Assembly (NCBI GenBank): GCA_964387025.1
Contig: CAYLUZ010000008.1
Coordinates: 62,001 to 126,000 of the forward strand
Length of the DNA stretch: 64,000 nucleotides
Direction: 5' to 3'
From: PNON01 sp964387025
GTDB taxonomy: Bacteria > Chloroflexota > Anaerolineae > Anaerolineales > Anaerolineaceae
This document shows, one piece after another, positions 50,665-59,307 of the stretch. A program made the translations under genes and the position numbers. The notes under the pieces were generated by a model that ran no database searches, had not been told where the DNA came from, and saw nothing but the letters and a program-made list of their open reading frames with translations. Within the stretch, counting starts at the first letter, position 1. Each line of letters begins with the position of its first letter.

Positions 50665-52566
50665 TCAATTCAGATCAAGGCCCACAGCTACCCTGGTTTT
50701 ATCCAGGCTGGATTTCCAGCCTTCAACCAATTTTGTACCAGTGGAGGCTGCAAATCGTTGTAAAACTTCAACTGTTGCCCTGGTATCTTCTGATGGGTTG
50801 ATTACTTTTTTGATAGTCTGAATTCTACCATCGGCACTAAGGTAAGTTCCTTCTGTCTCAGACCAACTTGGCGCAGGTAGAACAACCTGGGCTTTTGTAG
50901 TCAAACCAGAAACAAATGTACTTTGGACCACAAGATTTGGAATCAGCTCCAATTCCTTGGCTAATTTCTGATCGATCTCTTCATCGCCTTGGAAAACAAA
51001 GACGGTCTTCAGACCCTTAAGATTGACAGGTTTATCAAGTCCAAAAAGGTAGGCCATATATGAATTTGCCTGACCTTTTAAGGTGATCACATCCAGAGTT
51101 TGGTCTTTTGATTTTAAGGCTTTCACAAATCCGGTAATTTTATCGCTGCCAATATTTGTAGGTAATTTACCAATTATCAGCATTATTTTTCCTGCAGATT
51201 TTATATAGGAAATCGCTTTTCCAAGATCCGTTTTCTCTTCGTGTTTCGAAGCTTGTAAGCCGTCCTTTAATTGATCAAATATCAAAGAATAATCTTTACC
51301 TAGTTCAAGTACTGCATCAGCATAAGATGCTAGTTTGTTCGTTTTTGTGTCGACCAATATCAATTTTGAACCAAGAGGCAAACTACGTTTTACCAAAAAA
51401 CCTGCTACCTGATGATCCTTAATCAAGTCGGCTCCAACAACCACGATGCAATCTGCTTGATCTATTTGATCTACTGCAGCATCTTTGGTTTTACCATCCA
51501 ATGAAGAGTTTGCAGCCGAGTAACCAGTGCCATCCAAAGTACCGAATTGAACATTTTTCATCCCTTTGAATAATTGGTTAAATGTGGAGAGAGCCTCAGC
51601 TGAAACTTTGGAAGAGATCAAAGCTCCAACCGAAGTACCATCTTTTGCACTTGCTTTTAATAATGCTGAAGCAGAATCAACAGCATCAGAAAAAGTTGCT
51701 GCCTTTAATCGGGAATCTTTTCTCACAAGTGGAGTTGCAACACGTTCATGGTCATTCACGAGGGGTTCAAACCTGCCCAAAGAACAGAGCAAGCCATGAT
51801 TGATCTCTGACTCCCAATCCCCATCAATACGAACGACGCGGTTGTCCCGAGTAACCACATTAATTCCACATCCCAGGCTGCATTGGGTGCATACTGATTT
51901 AATGTGGGTGACATCTTTGTCACGACCATAATAAGCACTTTGGCGATCAATTAGAGCACCTGTCGGGCATACCTGAATACAGGTTCCGCATGAGATACAA
52001 GTTGATTCTCCCAGTGGTGTGCCGAGATCTGCTACCAGAAGGCTATTTGCGCCACGTTCTTCAATACCAAGGGTATAGTTACCAACGAGCTCACCACAGG
52101 CACGGACACATCTACGGCACAAGATACAACGATTGTTATCCAGGACGAAAAATGGATTGGATGCATCCACCGTAAAAGGAGAATAATTGGGTTGTAAAGG
52201 CCAGTGAGTCATCCCTTCAGCATAAGCGGAATTTTGCAGCTCACAATCTCCTCCACTTACCTGGCAGAACATGCAGAAATGGTTGCGCTCACTAAAGATG
52301 AGTGTGAGGACAAATTTTCTGGCTTCTTTTACCTTCTCAGTATCAGTTTTTACAACCATATTTTGATTTACAGGCAGAGTGCAGGAAGGCTGCAAAGTAC
52401 GGGCACCTTCAACTTCAACTAGGCAAAGTCTGCATCCACCATAAGGTGTCAATTCTTTGTGATCACAAAGTGTTGGAATTTTTATCCCGGCACTTTCCGC
52501 CGCCCGTAAAACGGTAGTTCCTTCTGGAACCTGAATCTGTTTGCCATCAATTGTTACGTTGACCAT
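50665..52566 (-). CDS. NuoG/HoxU-like Fe-S subunit with truncated molybdopterin-type domain
   Basis: 633 residues. Order of clusters: [2Fe-2S] (LCDHKELTPYGGCRLCLVEV, then PSC), His-Cys [4Fe-4S] (HFCMFCQVSGGDC), two [4Fe-4S] (CILCRRCVRAC, CISCGTCIQVC), and a formate-dehydrogenase-type [4Fe-4S] (CTQCSLGCG ... GLLCSLGRF). A partial molybdopterin-fold region follows (about 270-600). No pterin-site catalytic Cys/Sec is evident. It wires the NuoF-type flavoprotein to the [NiFe] small subunit. The extra formate-dehydrogenase-like domain makes it longer than HoxU (about 240) and close to bifurcating-hydrogenase HydA-type NuoG subunits. Confidence 0.92.
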   Translation of the reverse strand: MVNVTIDGKQIQVPEGTTVLRAAESAGIKIPTLCDHKELTPYGGCRLCLVEVEGARTLQPSCTLPVNQNMVVKTDTEKVKEARKFVLTLIFSERNHFCMFCQVSGGDCELQNSAYAEGMTHWPLQPNYSPFTVDASNPFFVLDNNRCILCRRCVRACGELVGNYTLGIEERGANSLLVADLGTPLGESTCISCGTCIQVCPTGALIDRQSAYYGRDKDVTHIKSVCTQCSLGCGINVVTRDNRVVRIDGDWESEINHGLLCSLGRFEPLVNDHERVATPLVRKDSRLKAATFSDAVDSASALLKASAKDGTSVGALISSKVSAEALSTFNQLFKGMKNVQFGTLDGTGYSAANSSLDGKTKDAAVDQIDQADCIVVVGADLIKDHQVAGFLVKRSLPLGSKLILVDTKTNKLASYADAVLELGKDYSLIFDQLKDGLQASKHEEKTDLGKAISYIKSAGKIMLIIGKLPTNIGSDKITGFVKALKSKDQTLDVITLKGQANSYMAYLFGLDKPVNLKGLKTVFVFQGDEEIDQKLAKELELIPNLVVQSTFVSGLTTKAQVVLPAPSWSETEGTYLSADGRIQTIKKVINPSEDTRATVEVLQRFAASTGTKLVEGWKSSLDKTRVAVGLDLN

Positions 52567-52591
52567 TCTCTAACCTCTCTTTACAGGTATC

Positions 52592-54232
52592 TTATGAATT
52601 TACTTTGCGACCGCTCATTGAGCAGACACCGGTAGGACAAACTTTTAATTTAATATGAGCCTCAACCTCAGCCCTGAAATGATGCAATATATCTTTGATT
52701 GGGGTTCCTGCTGTTTGTCCTAGACCACAATTGGACATTTGATAAAGAAAATCGCTGATCTGTTCCAGATCATCCAGATCATGTAATGAACCGGTTCCTT
52801 CAGAAATATTTGTTAATATCTGATAAGCCCGGTCGTTGCCAATTCTACAGGGGTTACATTTTCCACAGCTCTCATTTTTGAAGAAATTAATTAGAACCTT
52901 GCACAAATCCACAACACAAGTATCTTCGTTGCAAATGAGGAGTGCACCTGAACCTAGCGATACACCGGCTTTACTAAACGACTCAAAATCCATGGGTGTA
53001 TCTTGCAAGCTGGCTGGAATGATTGAACCGGAGGAACCGCCTGTTTGTGCAAGTTTGAATGTAGAATTGCCTTTCATTCCCCGGGCGTAAATACTGATCA
53101 CTTCCCGGAGGGTAATACCCATCGGAACTTCGATCAAACCTGTGATATTTACATTTCCTAGAATTGTATACACCTTGGTTCCAGGGCTTTTGGTAGTGCC
53201 AATACCCCTATACCAGGCAGAGCCATGATTAAGGATGGCGGAAATATTTGCCAGAGTTTCAACATTATTTACCAGGGTGGGTTTACCCCATAATCCATGC
53301 GTGGTGGGATATGGTGGTCGTGACCTAGGTTCTCCACGTTTACCCTCGATTGATTCTATCAAGGAGGTTTCTTCACCACAGATATAGGCTCCCGCACCTG
53401 AATGAACATGAAGCTTGAAGTTAAAGCCAGATGCAAAGATGTTTTCACCGAGAAGGCCCATATCTTCAGCCTGTTTAATTGCTACTTTCAATCTCTCTTG
53501 AGCTAAGGCATATTCTCCGCGAATATAAATATATCCTTCATCAGCTCCTACAGCAAATGCCGCGATTGTCATTGCTTCAATTATGCTATGTGGATCCCCT
53601 TCCAGGACTAATCGATCTTTAAATGTCCCGGGTTCAGATTCGTCAGCATTACAAATAACGTATTTTTTCGTTCCAGGTGCCTTGGATACAAACCGCCATT
53701 TTTGTCCGGTTGGAAAACCTGCTCCACCACGTCCTTTTAATCCGGAAGTATCAATTTCATCGATGACTTTTACCGGAGTCATTTCGGTCAATACTTTGCC
53801 CAATGCCTGGTAACCGTCATGAAGAATATAATCCTGGATATCTTCAGGATCGATTATCCCGGCACGTTCCAGCACAATTCGTTTTTCAGCGGGGAGGGTT
53901 CCTTTTCGAGCAGATAACCAGGCAATTCGTCCTGATAATTCATGGGAAGAAGCTACCAGCCTTGATGCTATTCGACCTTTAAAAAGATGTTCTTCAACGA
54001 TAAACGGAACATCCTGGGGTGTCACAGGACCATAAATTACGGCTTCCGGATAAACAATCACAAGAGGTAAGGCATCATGACGTCCGGCATCACTCATCAT
54101 TGAGAGAGAAATTTCATCTTGTAATCCAAACTTCTTGAATTCAGTCTCAAAAGTTTTATATATATTTTCAGATCCACGTCCAAGACTTTCTGGATCACCT
54201 GAAACTAAGACCATTGATCGTACGGCTCTCAT
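52592..54232 (-). CDS. NuoF-like NAD/FMN subunit 1, lacking N-terminal cluster cysteines
   Basis: 546 residues. The FMN/NAD-binding part has GRGGAGFPTGQKWRF, NADESEPGTFKDR, and the SLBB region. The C-terminal cluster is ESCGKCNPCRIGN ... NCGLGQTAG. The N-terminal thioredoxin-like domain is kept in outline (VLVSGDPESLGRG, VIVYPEAVIYGPV, FIVEEHLFKGRIA) but has no cysteines where relatives carry [2Fe-2S] ligands. It also lacks the C-terminal double [4Fe-4S] module of NuoF 2. Lies between NuoE 1 and the NuoG-like gene in the same operon. It should oxidise or reduce NAD(H). Confidence 0.9.
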   Translation of the reverse strand: MRAVRSMVLVSGDPESLGRGSENIYKTFETEFKKFGLQDEISLSMMSDAGRHDALPLVIVYPEAVIYGPVTPQDVPFIVEEHLFKGRIASRLVASSHELSGRIAWLSARKGTLPAEKRIVLERAGIIDPEDIQDYILHDGYQALGKVLTEMTPVKVIDEIDTSGLKGRGGAGFPTGQKWRFVSKAPGTKKYVICNADESEPGTFKDRLVLEGDPHSIIEAMTIAAFAVGADEGYIYIRGEYALAQERLKVAIKQAEDMGLLGENIFASGFNFKLHVHSGAGAYICGEETSLIESIEGKRGEPRSRPPYPTTHGLWGKPTLVNNVETLANISAILNHGSAWYRGIGTTKSPGTKVYTILGNVNITGLIEVPMGITLREVISIYARGMKGNSTFKLAQTGGSSGSIIPASLQDTPMDFESFSKAGVSLGSGALLICNEDTCVVDLCKVLINFFKNESCGKCNPCRIGNDRAYQILTNISEGTGSLHDLDDLEQISDFLYQMSNCGLGQTAGTPIKDILHHFRAEVEAHIKLKVCPTGVCSMSGRKVNS

Positions 54233-54244
54233 TCTTATCCTCCT

Positions 54245-54724
54245 CTACTGGTACTTAGCCAGGATATCTGGAACTTGAGATGCAGTGACGTTGCCATACA
54301 CATCATCGTCAATAATAAATGCAGGACCTACACCGCAAATTCCCAGGCAGCTGGTAGTCAGGAGGGTCCATTTTCCATCTTTGGTAGTCTGTCCAGGTTC
54401 CACCTCGAGATGCTCAAGTAGAGCCTGATATACAAGGCGACCACCAACAACATGGCAGGGTGCAGATTCACAAAAACGGATGACATGCTTTCCGACAGGA
54501 ATTGTAGAAAGCATTTCATAGAAGCTGGCCACTGTGAAGAGCTTGCTCTTTGGTGTTCTTAGCAATACGCTAAGCTCTTCCAGGGCTTGGCTGGGGAGAT
54601 ATCCGATCTCATGATTGACATGCGTAAGAATGGGAATCAATTCGTCATCTTTTGCGCCATATTTTTTGATTGCGCTCTGTACTGCTGTGTGTACTTTATC
54701 GGTGATACTTAAATCTGATGCCAT
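54245..54724 (-). CDS. NuoE-like [2Fe-2S] subunit 1
   Basis: 159 residues. Helical N-terminus (LIPILTHVNHEIGYLPSQAL) and a thioredoxin-like [2Fe-2S] domain: FCESAPCHVVGG and TTSCLGICGVGPAF give four Cys. Partner of NuoF 1, whose start lies 13 bases downstream. One of two NuoE genes in the operon. Confidence 0.92.
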   Translation of the reverse strand: MASDLSITDKVHTAVQSAIKKYGAKDDELIPILTHVNHEIGYLPSQALEELSVLLRTPKSKLFTVASFYEMLSTIPVGKHVIRFCESAPCHVVGGRLVYQALLEHLEVEPGQTTKDGKWTLLTTSCLGICGVGPAFIIDDDVYGNVTASQVPDILAKYQ

Positions 54725-54773
54725 ACTCCTCCTGCAGTTATATTTTTCCAGATCACGACCGGGTGAATCCGGT

Positions 54774-56555
54774 TTATCGAATTTCTATCGCATTAAAGTT
54801 ACAAACCTGCATACATATGCCACATCGAACACAGATATCCGGATCTATCAGATGAGCTTGTCTGCGTTCACCACTGATTGCATTGACCGGGCAATTGCGG
54901 GCACAAACTGTACAACCAGTACAGACATCAGGAAGGATTTCATATCGAATTAGGGCTTTACAAACTTTCGATGGACATCGCTTTTCATAGATGTGTGCTT
55001 CATACTCAGCCCGGAAATGTTTGAGGGTGCTTTCTACGGGAGTAGGTGCTCCCTGACCAAGGCCACAAAGGCTGGTCACTTTGATCTCATTACAGAGCAT
55101 CTCCAGTGTTTCTATATCTCCATCCTTACCTTTACCAGCGCATATGTTTTCAAGTATGTCTAAAATACGGCGGGTTCCAACACGGCAAGGGGTGCATTTT
55201 CCACAACTTTCATCCTGAGTGAATTCCATAAAAAAGCGGGCGATATCCACCATACAGGTATCTTCGTCCATTACGATCAAGCCACCGGACCCCATCATGG
55301 ACCCTGCCGCAGTTAAGGACTCATAATCTATTGGCAGATCAAGGTAAGTTGCCGGTAAACAGCCACCCATTGGTCCACCTGTTTGGATGGCTTTAAAAGC
55401 TTTGTCGTCTTTGATTCCACCACACACGTCATAAACAACGTCTCGCAGGGTGATCCCAAATGGAACTTCGATTAAACCGGAATTCTTGATATCACCAGCA
55501 ATGGCAAAGGTCTTCGTTCCTTTACTCTTTTCATTTCCCATGCTGGCAAACCATTCCGCGCCTTTAAGAATAATTTGAGAGACATTCGCATAGGTTTCGA
55601 CATTATTTACATTTGTAGGTTTTCCCCAAAGCCCGCTGTCGGCGGGGAAAGGTGGTCTTGGTCGAGGTTCTCCCCTTTTGCCTTCAATGGAAGCCATTAA
55701 TGCTGTTTCTTCACCACAAACAAAGGCACCTGCGCCCATCCTTACTTCAAGGTCAAAATCAAAACCAGATCCAAGAATGTCTTTGCCGAGAAAACCTATT
55801 GCCCGAGCCTGTTTTATCGCTAGATTGAGAGTGCGGACGGCTATAGGATACTCAGCACGGCAATAAATATAGCCCTGATGAATGCCAGCTGCATAGGCGG
55901 CGATAATCATGCCCTCAATTACAGAATGTGGGTCACCTTCCAATACACGCCGATTCATAAATGCGCCGGGATCACCTTCATCTGCATTACAAATTAAATA
56001 TTTGATCGGGTCTTTTTTTGCTGCAACGAAAGACCACTTCTTTGCAGCAGGGAAACCAGCACCGCCACGTCCACGTAAACCGGAAGCAAGTACAGTATCA
56101 ATCACCTGGGGAGGAGTCATTTCGGATAAGGCTTTTCCAAGACCAAGATAGCCATCTTCTGCAATGTAGTCTTCAATATTTTCCGGGTCAATTACTCCGC
56201 AATTGCGCAGAACCACACGAATTTCTTTTGATTTTGGAGCACGTAATTCCTCATCCGCAACAGTAGTATCTGACTCAAGGAACTTCTCGGCAATTCTACC
56301 TTTCAAGAAATGCTCTTCTACCAAATAGGGAATATCATCAACAGTCAGATTGGTATAGTGAACACCCTCCGGGTAAACCATAATTTCCGGTCCATGAATA
56401 CATCCGCCAATACGCGAAGTCTCCAAGACTTGAATCTCATCAATGAGACCTTCAGCTACCAATTCATCCTGAATGGCATCCATGACATCATGAGCGCCTT
56501 TTGATAAACACTCAGGATCTATGCAAACTAATACATGAGAACGATAATACTTCAT
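54774..56555 (-). CDS. NuoF-like NAD/FMN subunit 2 with C-terminal double ferredoxin module (HndC/HydB-like)
   Basis: 593 residues. The N-terminal thioredoxin-like domain has VCIDPECLSKG (C11, C16) and GGCIHGP (C52), three of the usual four ligands. The core has GRGGAGFPAAKKWSF, NADEGDPGAFMNR, SLBB, and ESCGKCTPCRVGT ... SLCGLGQ. The C-terminus adds two [4Fe-4S] motifs (CTGCTVCARNCP, CVRCGICMQVCN). This is the layout of HndC/HydB from NAD(P)- and ferredoxin-linked bifurcating hydrogenases. Upstream are HndB and NuoE 2, and downstream NuoE 1. The extra clusters could meet ferredoxin. Confidence 0.92.
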   Translation of the reverse strand: MKYYRSHVLVCIDPECLSKGAHDVMDAIQDELVAEGLIDEIQVLETSRIGGCIHGPEIMVYPEGVHYTNLTVDDIPYLVEEHFLKGRIAEKFLESDTTVADEELRAPKSKEIRVVLRNCGVIDPENIEDYIAEDGYLGLGKALSEMTPPQVIDTVLASGLRGRGGAGFPAAKKWSFVAAKKDPIKYLICNADEGDPGAFMNRRVLEGDPHSVIEGMIIAAYAAGIHQGYIYCRAEYPIAVRTLNLAIKQARAIGFLGKDILGSGFDFDLEVRMGAGAFVCGEETALMASIEGKRGEPRPRPPFPADSGLWGKPTNVNNVETYANVSQIILKGAEWFASMGNEKSKGTKTFAIAGDIKNSGLIEVPFGITLRDVVYDVCGGIKDDKAFKAIQTGGPMGGCLPATYLDLPIDYESLTAAGSMMGSGGLIVMDEDTCMVDIARFFMEFTQDESCGKCTPCRVGTRRILDILENICAGKGKDGDIETLEMLCNEIKVTSLCGLGQGAPTPVESTLKHFRAEYEAHIYEKRCPSKVCKALIRYEILPDVCTGCTVCARNCPVNAISGERRQAHLIDPDICVRCGICMQVCNFNAIEIR

Positions 56556-56578
56556 ATAAACCTTAATAATCTTTAATT

Positions 56579-56950
56579 TTAGGAGAGCTGGATAAGATTG
56601 CTCTGGACAACTTTACCATTGACAACGTGTTCTTTCATAATCCTTTTGGCTACTTCGGGGGTAACTTTGCCGTAGGTGACTTTTGGTTGTTCACCAATGA
56701 TTATTTGAACGATCGGCTCTTTCTCGCACAGTCCAATGCAGCCTGTCTGGGTGACAAGAATACTTGATAGGTTATCAGTTTCAATAACATCCAAAATGGA
56801 TTTCATAGCATCACGAGCTCCAGCCGCAATTCCACAGGTTCCCATACCAACAATGACCTGGGCAGTTCCGGAAGTTGCTTTTGCTTTCCTTTTTTCAAGA
56901 GCTTCTTCACGGATCTTCTTTAAATCTTCTAGTGTTTTAACAGTTGACAT
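56579..56950 (-). CDS. HndB-like thioredoxin-fold [2Fe-2S] ferredoxin
   Basis: 123 residues. VGMGTCGIAAGARDAMKSIL and TQTGCIGLCEKEPIVQI carry three conserved Cys. HndB-type proteins sit between NuoE and NuoF in Hnd operons. Charged, Lys/Glu-rich N-terminus. It follows the ATPase gene by 30 bases and leads into NuoF 2. Confidence 0.88.
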   Translation of the reverse strand: MSTVKTLEDLKKIREEALEKRKAKATSGTAQVIVGMGTCGIAAGARDAMKSILDVIETDNLSSILVTQTGCIGLCEKEPIVQIIIGEQPKVTYGKVTPEVAKRIMKEHVVNGKVVQSNLIQLS

Positions 56951-56980
56951 TTTTCACTCCTGTTTATGAATACCGAATAT

Positions 56981-57541
56981 TTATTTAATTGAGAGAACAT
57001 CATGTTGGACCCCTGCAATTCCTTCTTTAAGGTGATCCCTGAGGAACGTAATTACAGATGGTTCTGACAGAGAAATATCTCCCAATTCGCTTTTAAAAAA
57101 CTCGTCATCAAATTCAAACATCACTTCATTATACTCATACCGAAATATCCAATGGATATCGGGGTAGCCAATTACAAGTATCGTGATCGTATTGACAATA
57201 TCACCCAAAGGCATACGGTCAATATGACTTCGCTGAAAAATGCAAGATATTTTGGTACCCTTATTTGGAACGGAATTAATTGTTAAGCTACCATTACAAG
57301 ATTCAGCTGCTGCTTTTAATAATGGAATTCCCAATCCTACTTTGCGGGTTGTTCTGGTAGTAACGAATGGATCGGTCACTGTTCGGACCATCTCTTCGCT
57401 CATTCCTCTTCCATTGTCCGTTACCGAAAAAGATAATTTATCTGTAAGCAAGTTTTCATGGACAGAAATCCGAACGAGATCTGCTTGTGCGGTCACACAA
57501 TTCTCCGCTATATCAAGAATATGCAGTGCTAATTCTCGCAC
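56981..57541 (-). CDS. GHKL-type ATPase of the hydrogenase regulatory block
   Basis: 186 residues. ATP-binding motifs: HILDIAENCVTAQADL (N box), SVTDNGRGMSEE (G1), KVGLGIPLLKAAAE (G2). There is no phospho-His domain, so it is a stand-alone, anti-sigma- or kinase-like ATPase. It recurs between NuoE and HndB in Hnd-type clusters, where its exact role is unknown. Six bases separate it from NuoE 2. Confidence 0.85.
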   Translation of the reverse strand: MRELALHILDIAENCVTAQADLVRISVHENLLTDKLSFSVTDNGRGMSEEMVRTVTDPFVTTRTTRKVGLGIPLLKAAAESCNGSLTINSVPNKGTKISCIFQRSHIDRMPLGDIVNTITILVIGYPDIHWIFRYEYNEVMFEFDDEFFKSELGDISLSEPSVITFLRDHLKEGIAGVQHDVLSIK

Positions 57542-57547
57542 AATCTC

Positions 57548-58054
57548 CTATTCCTGGCACTGCCGGATAAATTGGGGGAATTTGTTTGGTTTTACCCGCC
57601 CGTGAGTTTCTTCATCCACTACAACAACTGGCGCTTGGCTGCAAGCACCAACACAACGGCATACTTCCAATGTGATCATTCCATCTTCGGTTGTTTGACC
57701 TGGATTGATTCCAAGAGATTGTTTTGCTTTTTCGATCAATTGAGGGGTGCCTCCAACATAGCAGGCAGTACCCATACAGAATTTAATGGTATGTTTTCCA
57801 CGGGGCTTGGTGGTAAAGAAGGAGTAGAAAGAAACAACTCCATGGATCGCACTTACGGGAATATCAAGTTCTTTCGAAACATAAGCCTGCATGGGTTCAG
57901 AAATATAACCAACCTGACTCTGTAATTCATTTAAAATTACCATGGTAGCCCCAGGTCGTTTTATATTATTCAGAATTATGTTGTCAATAACAATTTTTTG
58001 TTCGGGAATATTAATCGGGTTTGTTGCTGGCGCATTTTCAATTACATTGAACAT
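57548..58054 (-). CDS. NuoE-like [2Fe-2S] subunit 2 (HndA-like)
   Basis: 168 residues. LQSQVGYISEPMQAYVSKEL is the helical region, FCMGTACYVGG and EVCRCVGACSQAPVV the [2Fe-2S] ligands. Pairs with NuoF 2 through the HndB and ATPase genes. The gap upstream (58055-58186) is 132 bases and may carry an internal promoter. Confidence 0.92.
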   Translation of the reverse strand: MFNVIENAPATNPINIPEQKIVIDNIILNNIKRPGATMVILNELQSQVGYISEPMQAYVSKELDIPVSAIHGVVSFYSFFTTKPRGKHTIKFCMGTACYVGGTPQLIEKAKQSLGINPGQTTEDGMITLEVCRCVGACSQAPVVVVDEETHGRVKPNKFPQFIRQCQE

Positions 58055-58186
58055 TCTTAGTACATCCTCTCAACTGGCAGGTAGAAAGCCAGAAAGTATA
58101 AAATTAGTCTATAAAAGTGTACATGCGAGATGATAGTTTGGTCAGATACTAAATGTCATATTCTCTAACGCGAGTTGTCAACTTGT
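58055..58186 (-). promoter_or_regulatory. Intergenic gap inside the hydrogenase cluster, possible internal promoter
   Basis: 132 bases between the PHP gene and NuoE 2, the largest gap in this block. On the minus strand a TTGACA is followed by weak -10 candidates. A TATACT nearer the gene has no good -35. The half-site ATACTAA (58146-58152) from the palindrome at 60732-60748 recurs here. Confidence 0.3.
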
Positions 58187-58924
58187 TTAGAGCAGTGAGA
58201 AATTTCGATTGCTTATACCTTTGAATGCTTTGATCATTTCACCGACGGATGAGGATTCCATCTCAAAGCAGCAACTACCCATAAATTCATTCAAACGATG
58301 GACATCACCGCTTTGTATTACCGGGAATCTTTTTATTCCAGGGTGTAATAGAGCAATTTTTTCCGGAGATGTAAATCTGGATATTTCAACAGCATCAAAT
58401 TGTGCATCGGGAGGAAAAAATCCCAACATGTTGATTAACCCGTATGCTTTTCTATCAACATGGGCAGGGATGGCGAGACCTCCAAGTTTATGAACTTCCA
58501 AAACAGCGTCATCGAGCCCAAGATCAACAGATGCCAATAAAAGGCGAGATTCGGTTCTGAGAAATTCACCAGTGGCATCAACTACAAACTGCTCTCCGAA
58601 ATGTTCGGGATCATTATTTATTGGTGGTAATAATGGATCAATTAATTGCTGTAATGCAAATGCCTGCCTTGGATTGTCAAAAATACATAAAAGATGCACT
58701 TCTTCACGGGTTTGCAATTCCATGCCGGGTAAAATGGTAATACCGGAGTTAACCGCTGCATCCATCAGGGCAGGAATGTTTGCAGTGCTATTATGATCAG
58801 TAATTGCAAGTAGATTAATCTCCAGATCAAAGGCAGATTGAATAATTAAAGGTGGTATCATTTCCACTTCAGCGCAAGGTGACAGAACTGTATGGACGTG
58901 TAATTCTGCACGATACTTAAACAT
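58187..58924 (-). CDS. PHP-domain metal-dependent phosphoesterase
   Basis: 245 residues. PHP motifs: AELHVHTVLSPCAEVEM (His-x-His), ITDHNSTANIP, LPGMELQTREEVHLLCIF, LAIPAHVDRKAYG, and QSGDVHRL near the end. These form a three-metal phosphoesterase site. Such a PHP gene accompanies hydrogenase and Hnd clusters in clostridia, with unknown substrate. It follows the second DRTGG gene by 24 bases. Confidence 0.9.
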   Translation of the reverse strand: MFKYRAELHVHTVLSPCAEVEMIPPLIIQSAFDLEINLLAITDHNSTANIPALMDAAVNSGITILPGMELQTREEVHLLCIFDNPRQAFALQQLIDPLLPPINNDPEHFGEQFVVDATGEFLRTESRLLLASVDLGLDDAVLEVHKLGGLAIPAHVDRKAYGLINMLGFFPPDAQFDAVEISRFTSPEKIALLHPGIKRFPVIQSGDVHRLNEFMGSCCFEMESSSVGEMIKAFKGISNRNFSLL

Positions 58925-58948
58925 GACTATTCCAGATTACTGAAATTG

Positions 58949-59290
58949 TTATCCCCGTAATCCCAACTCCCAGATTTTTCCACAGACATCGAAAGATTTT
59001 TCCGAGGTAGATAATAAAGTTATTCCCTCTGAATTTGCTTTTTCAATGGTTTCTGGTTCAGGAAGAGCGCCTTCGGTGATGATTATTGCTGCAAGGTCCA
59101 GCAGGGCGGCCACGGCGACAATATTAGTGTGGCACTGCAGTGTGATCCATATTCCTTGATGCCCTGCGCCAGCCATTACGCAACTTAGCAAATCGGAGCA
59201 GTATGCACTGGATGCTTGGATCGTAGAGAAGTCTTTAGCGTTAGTAAGAATGGTCAACTGGTTTTTTTGAATGATATCTTGCAGGTTCAT
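58949..59290 (-). CDS. DRTGG-domain protein
   Basis: 113 residues: AYCSDLLSCVMAGAGHQGIW, ITLQCHTNIVAVAALLDLAA, IIITEGALPEPETIEKANSE. It is DRTGG-like, one of two in the block. The domain occurs near CBS pairs and phosphotransacetylases and is thought to be a regulatory or ligand-binding module. Sits between the CBS-ATPase and PHP genes. Exact role unknown. Confidence 0.8.
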   Translation of the reverse strand: MNLQDIIQKNQLTILTNAKDFSTIQASSAYCSDLLSCVMAGAGHQGIWITLQCHTNIVAVAALLDLAAIIITEGALPEPETIEKANSEGITLLSTSEKSFDVCGKIWELGLRG

Positions 59291-59307
59291 TGATTGGCCT
59301 CCAATTA

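Noticed and set aside
50665..52566. Formate dehydrogenase catalytic subunit
   Set aside because: It has the N-terminal cluster and a partial pterin fold, but it is too short and lacks an evident catalytic Cys/Sec, as expected for a NuoG-type subunit.
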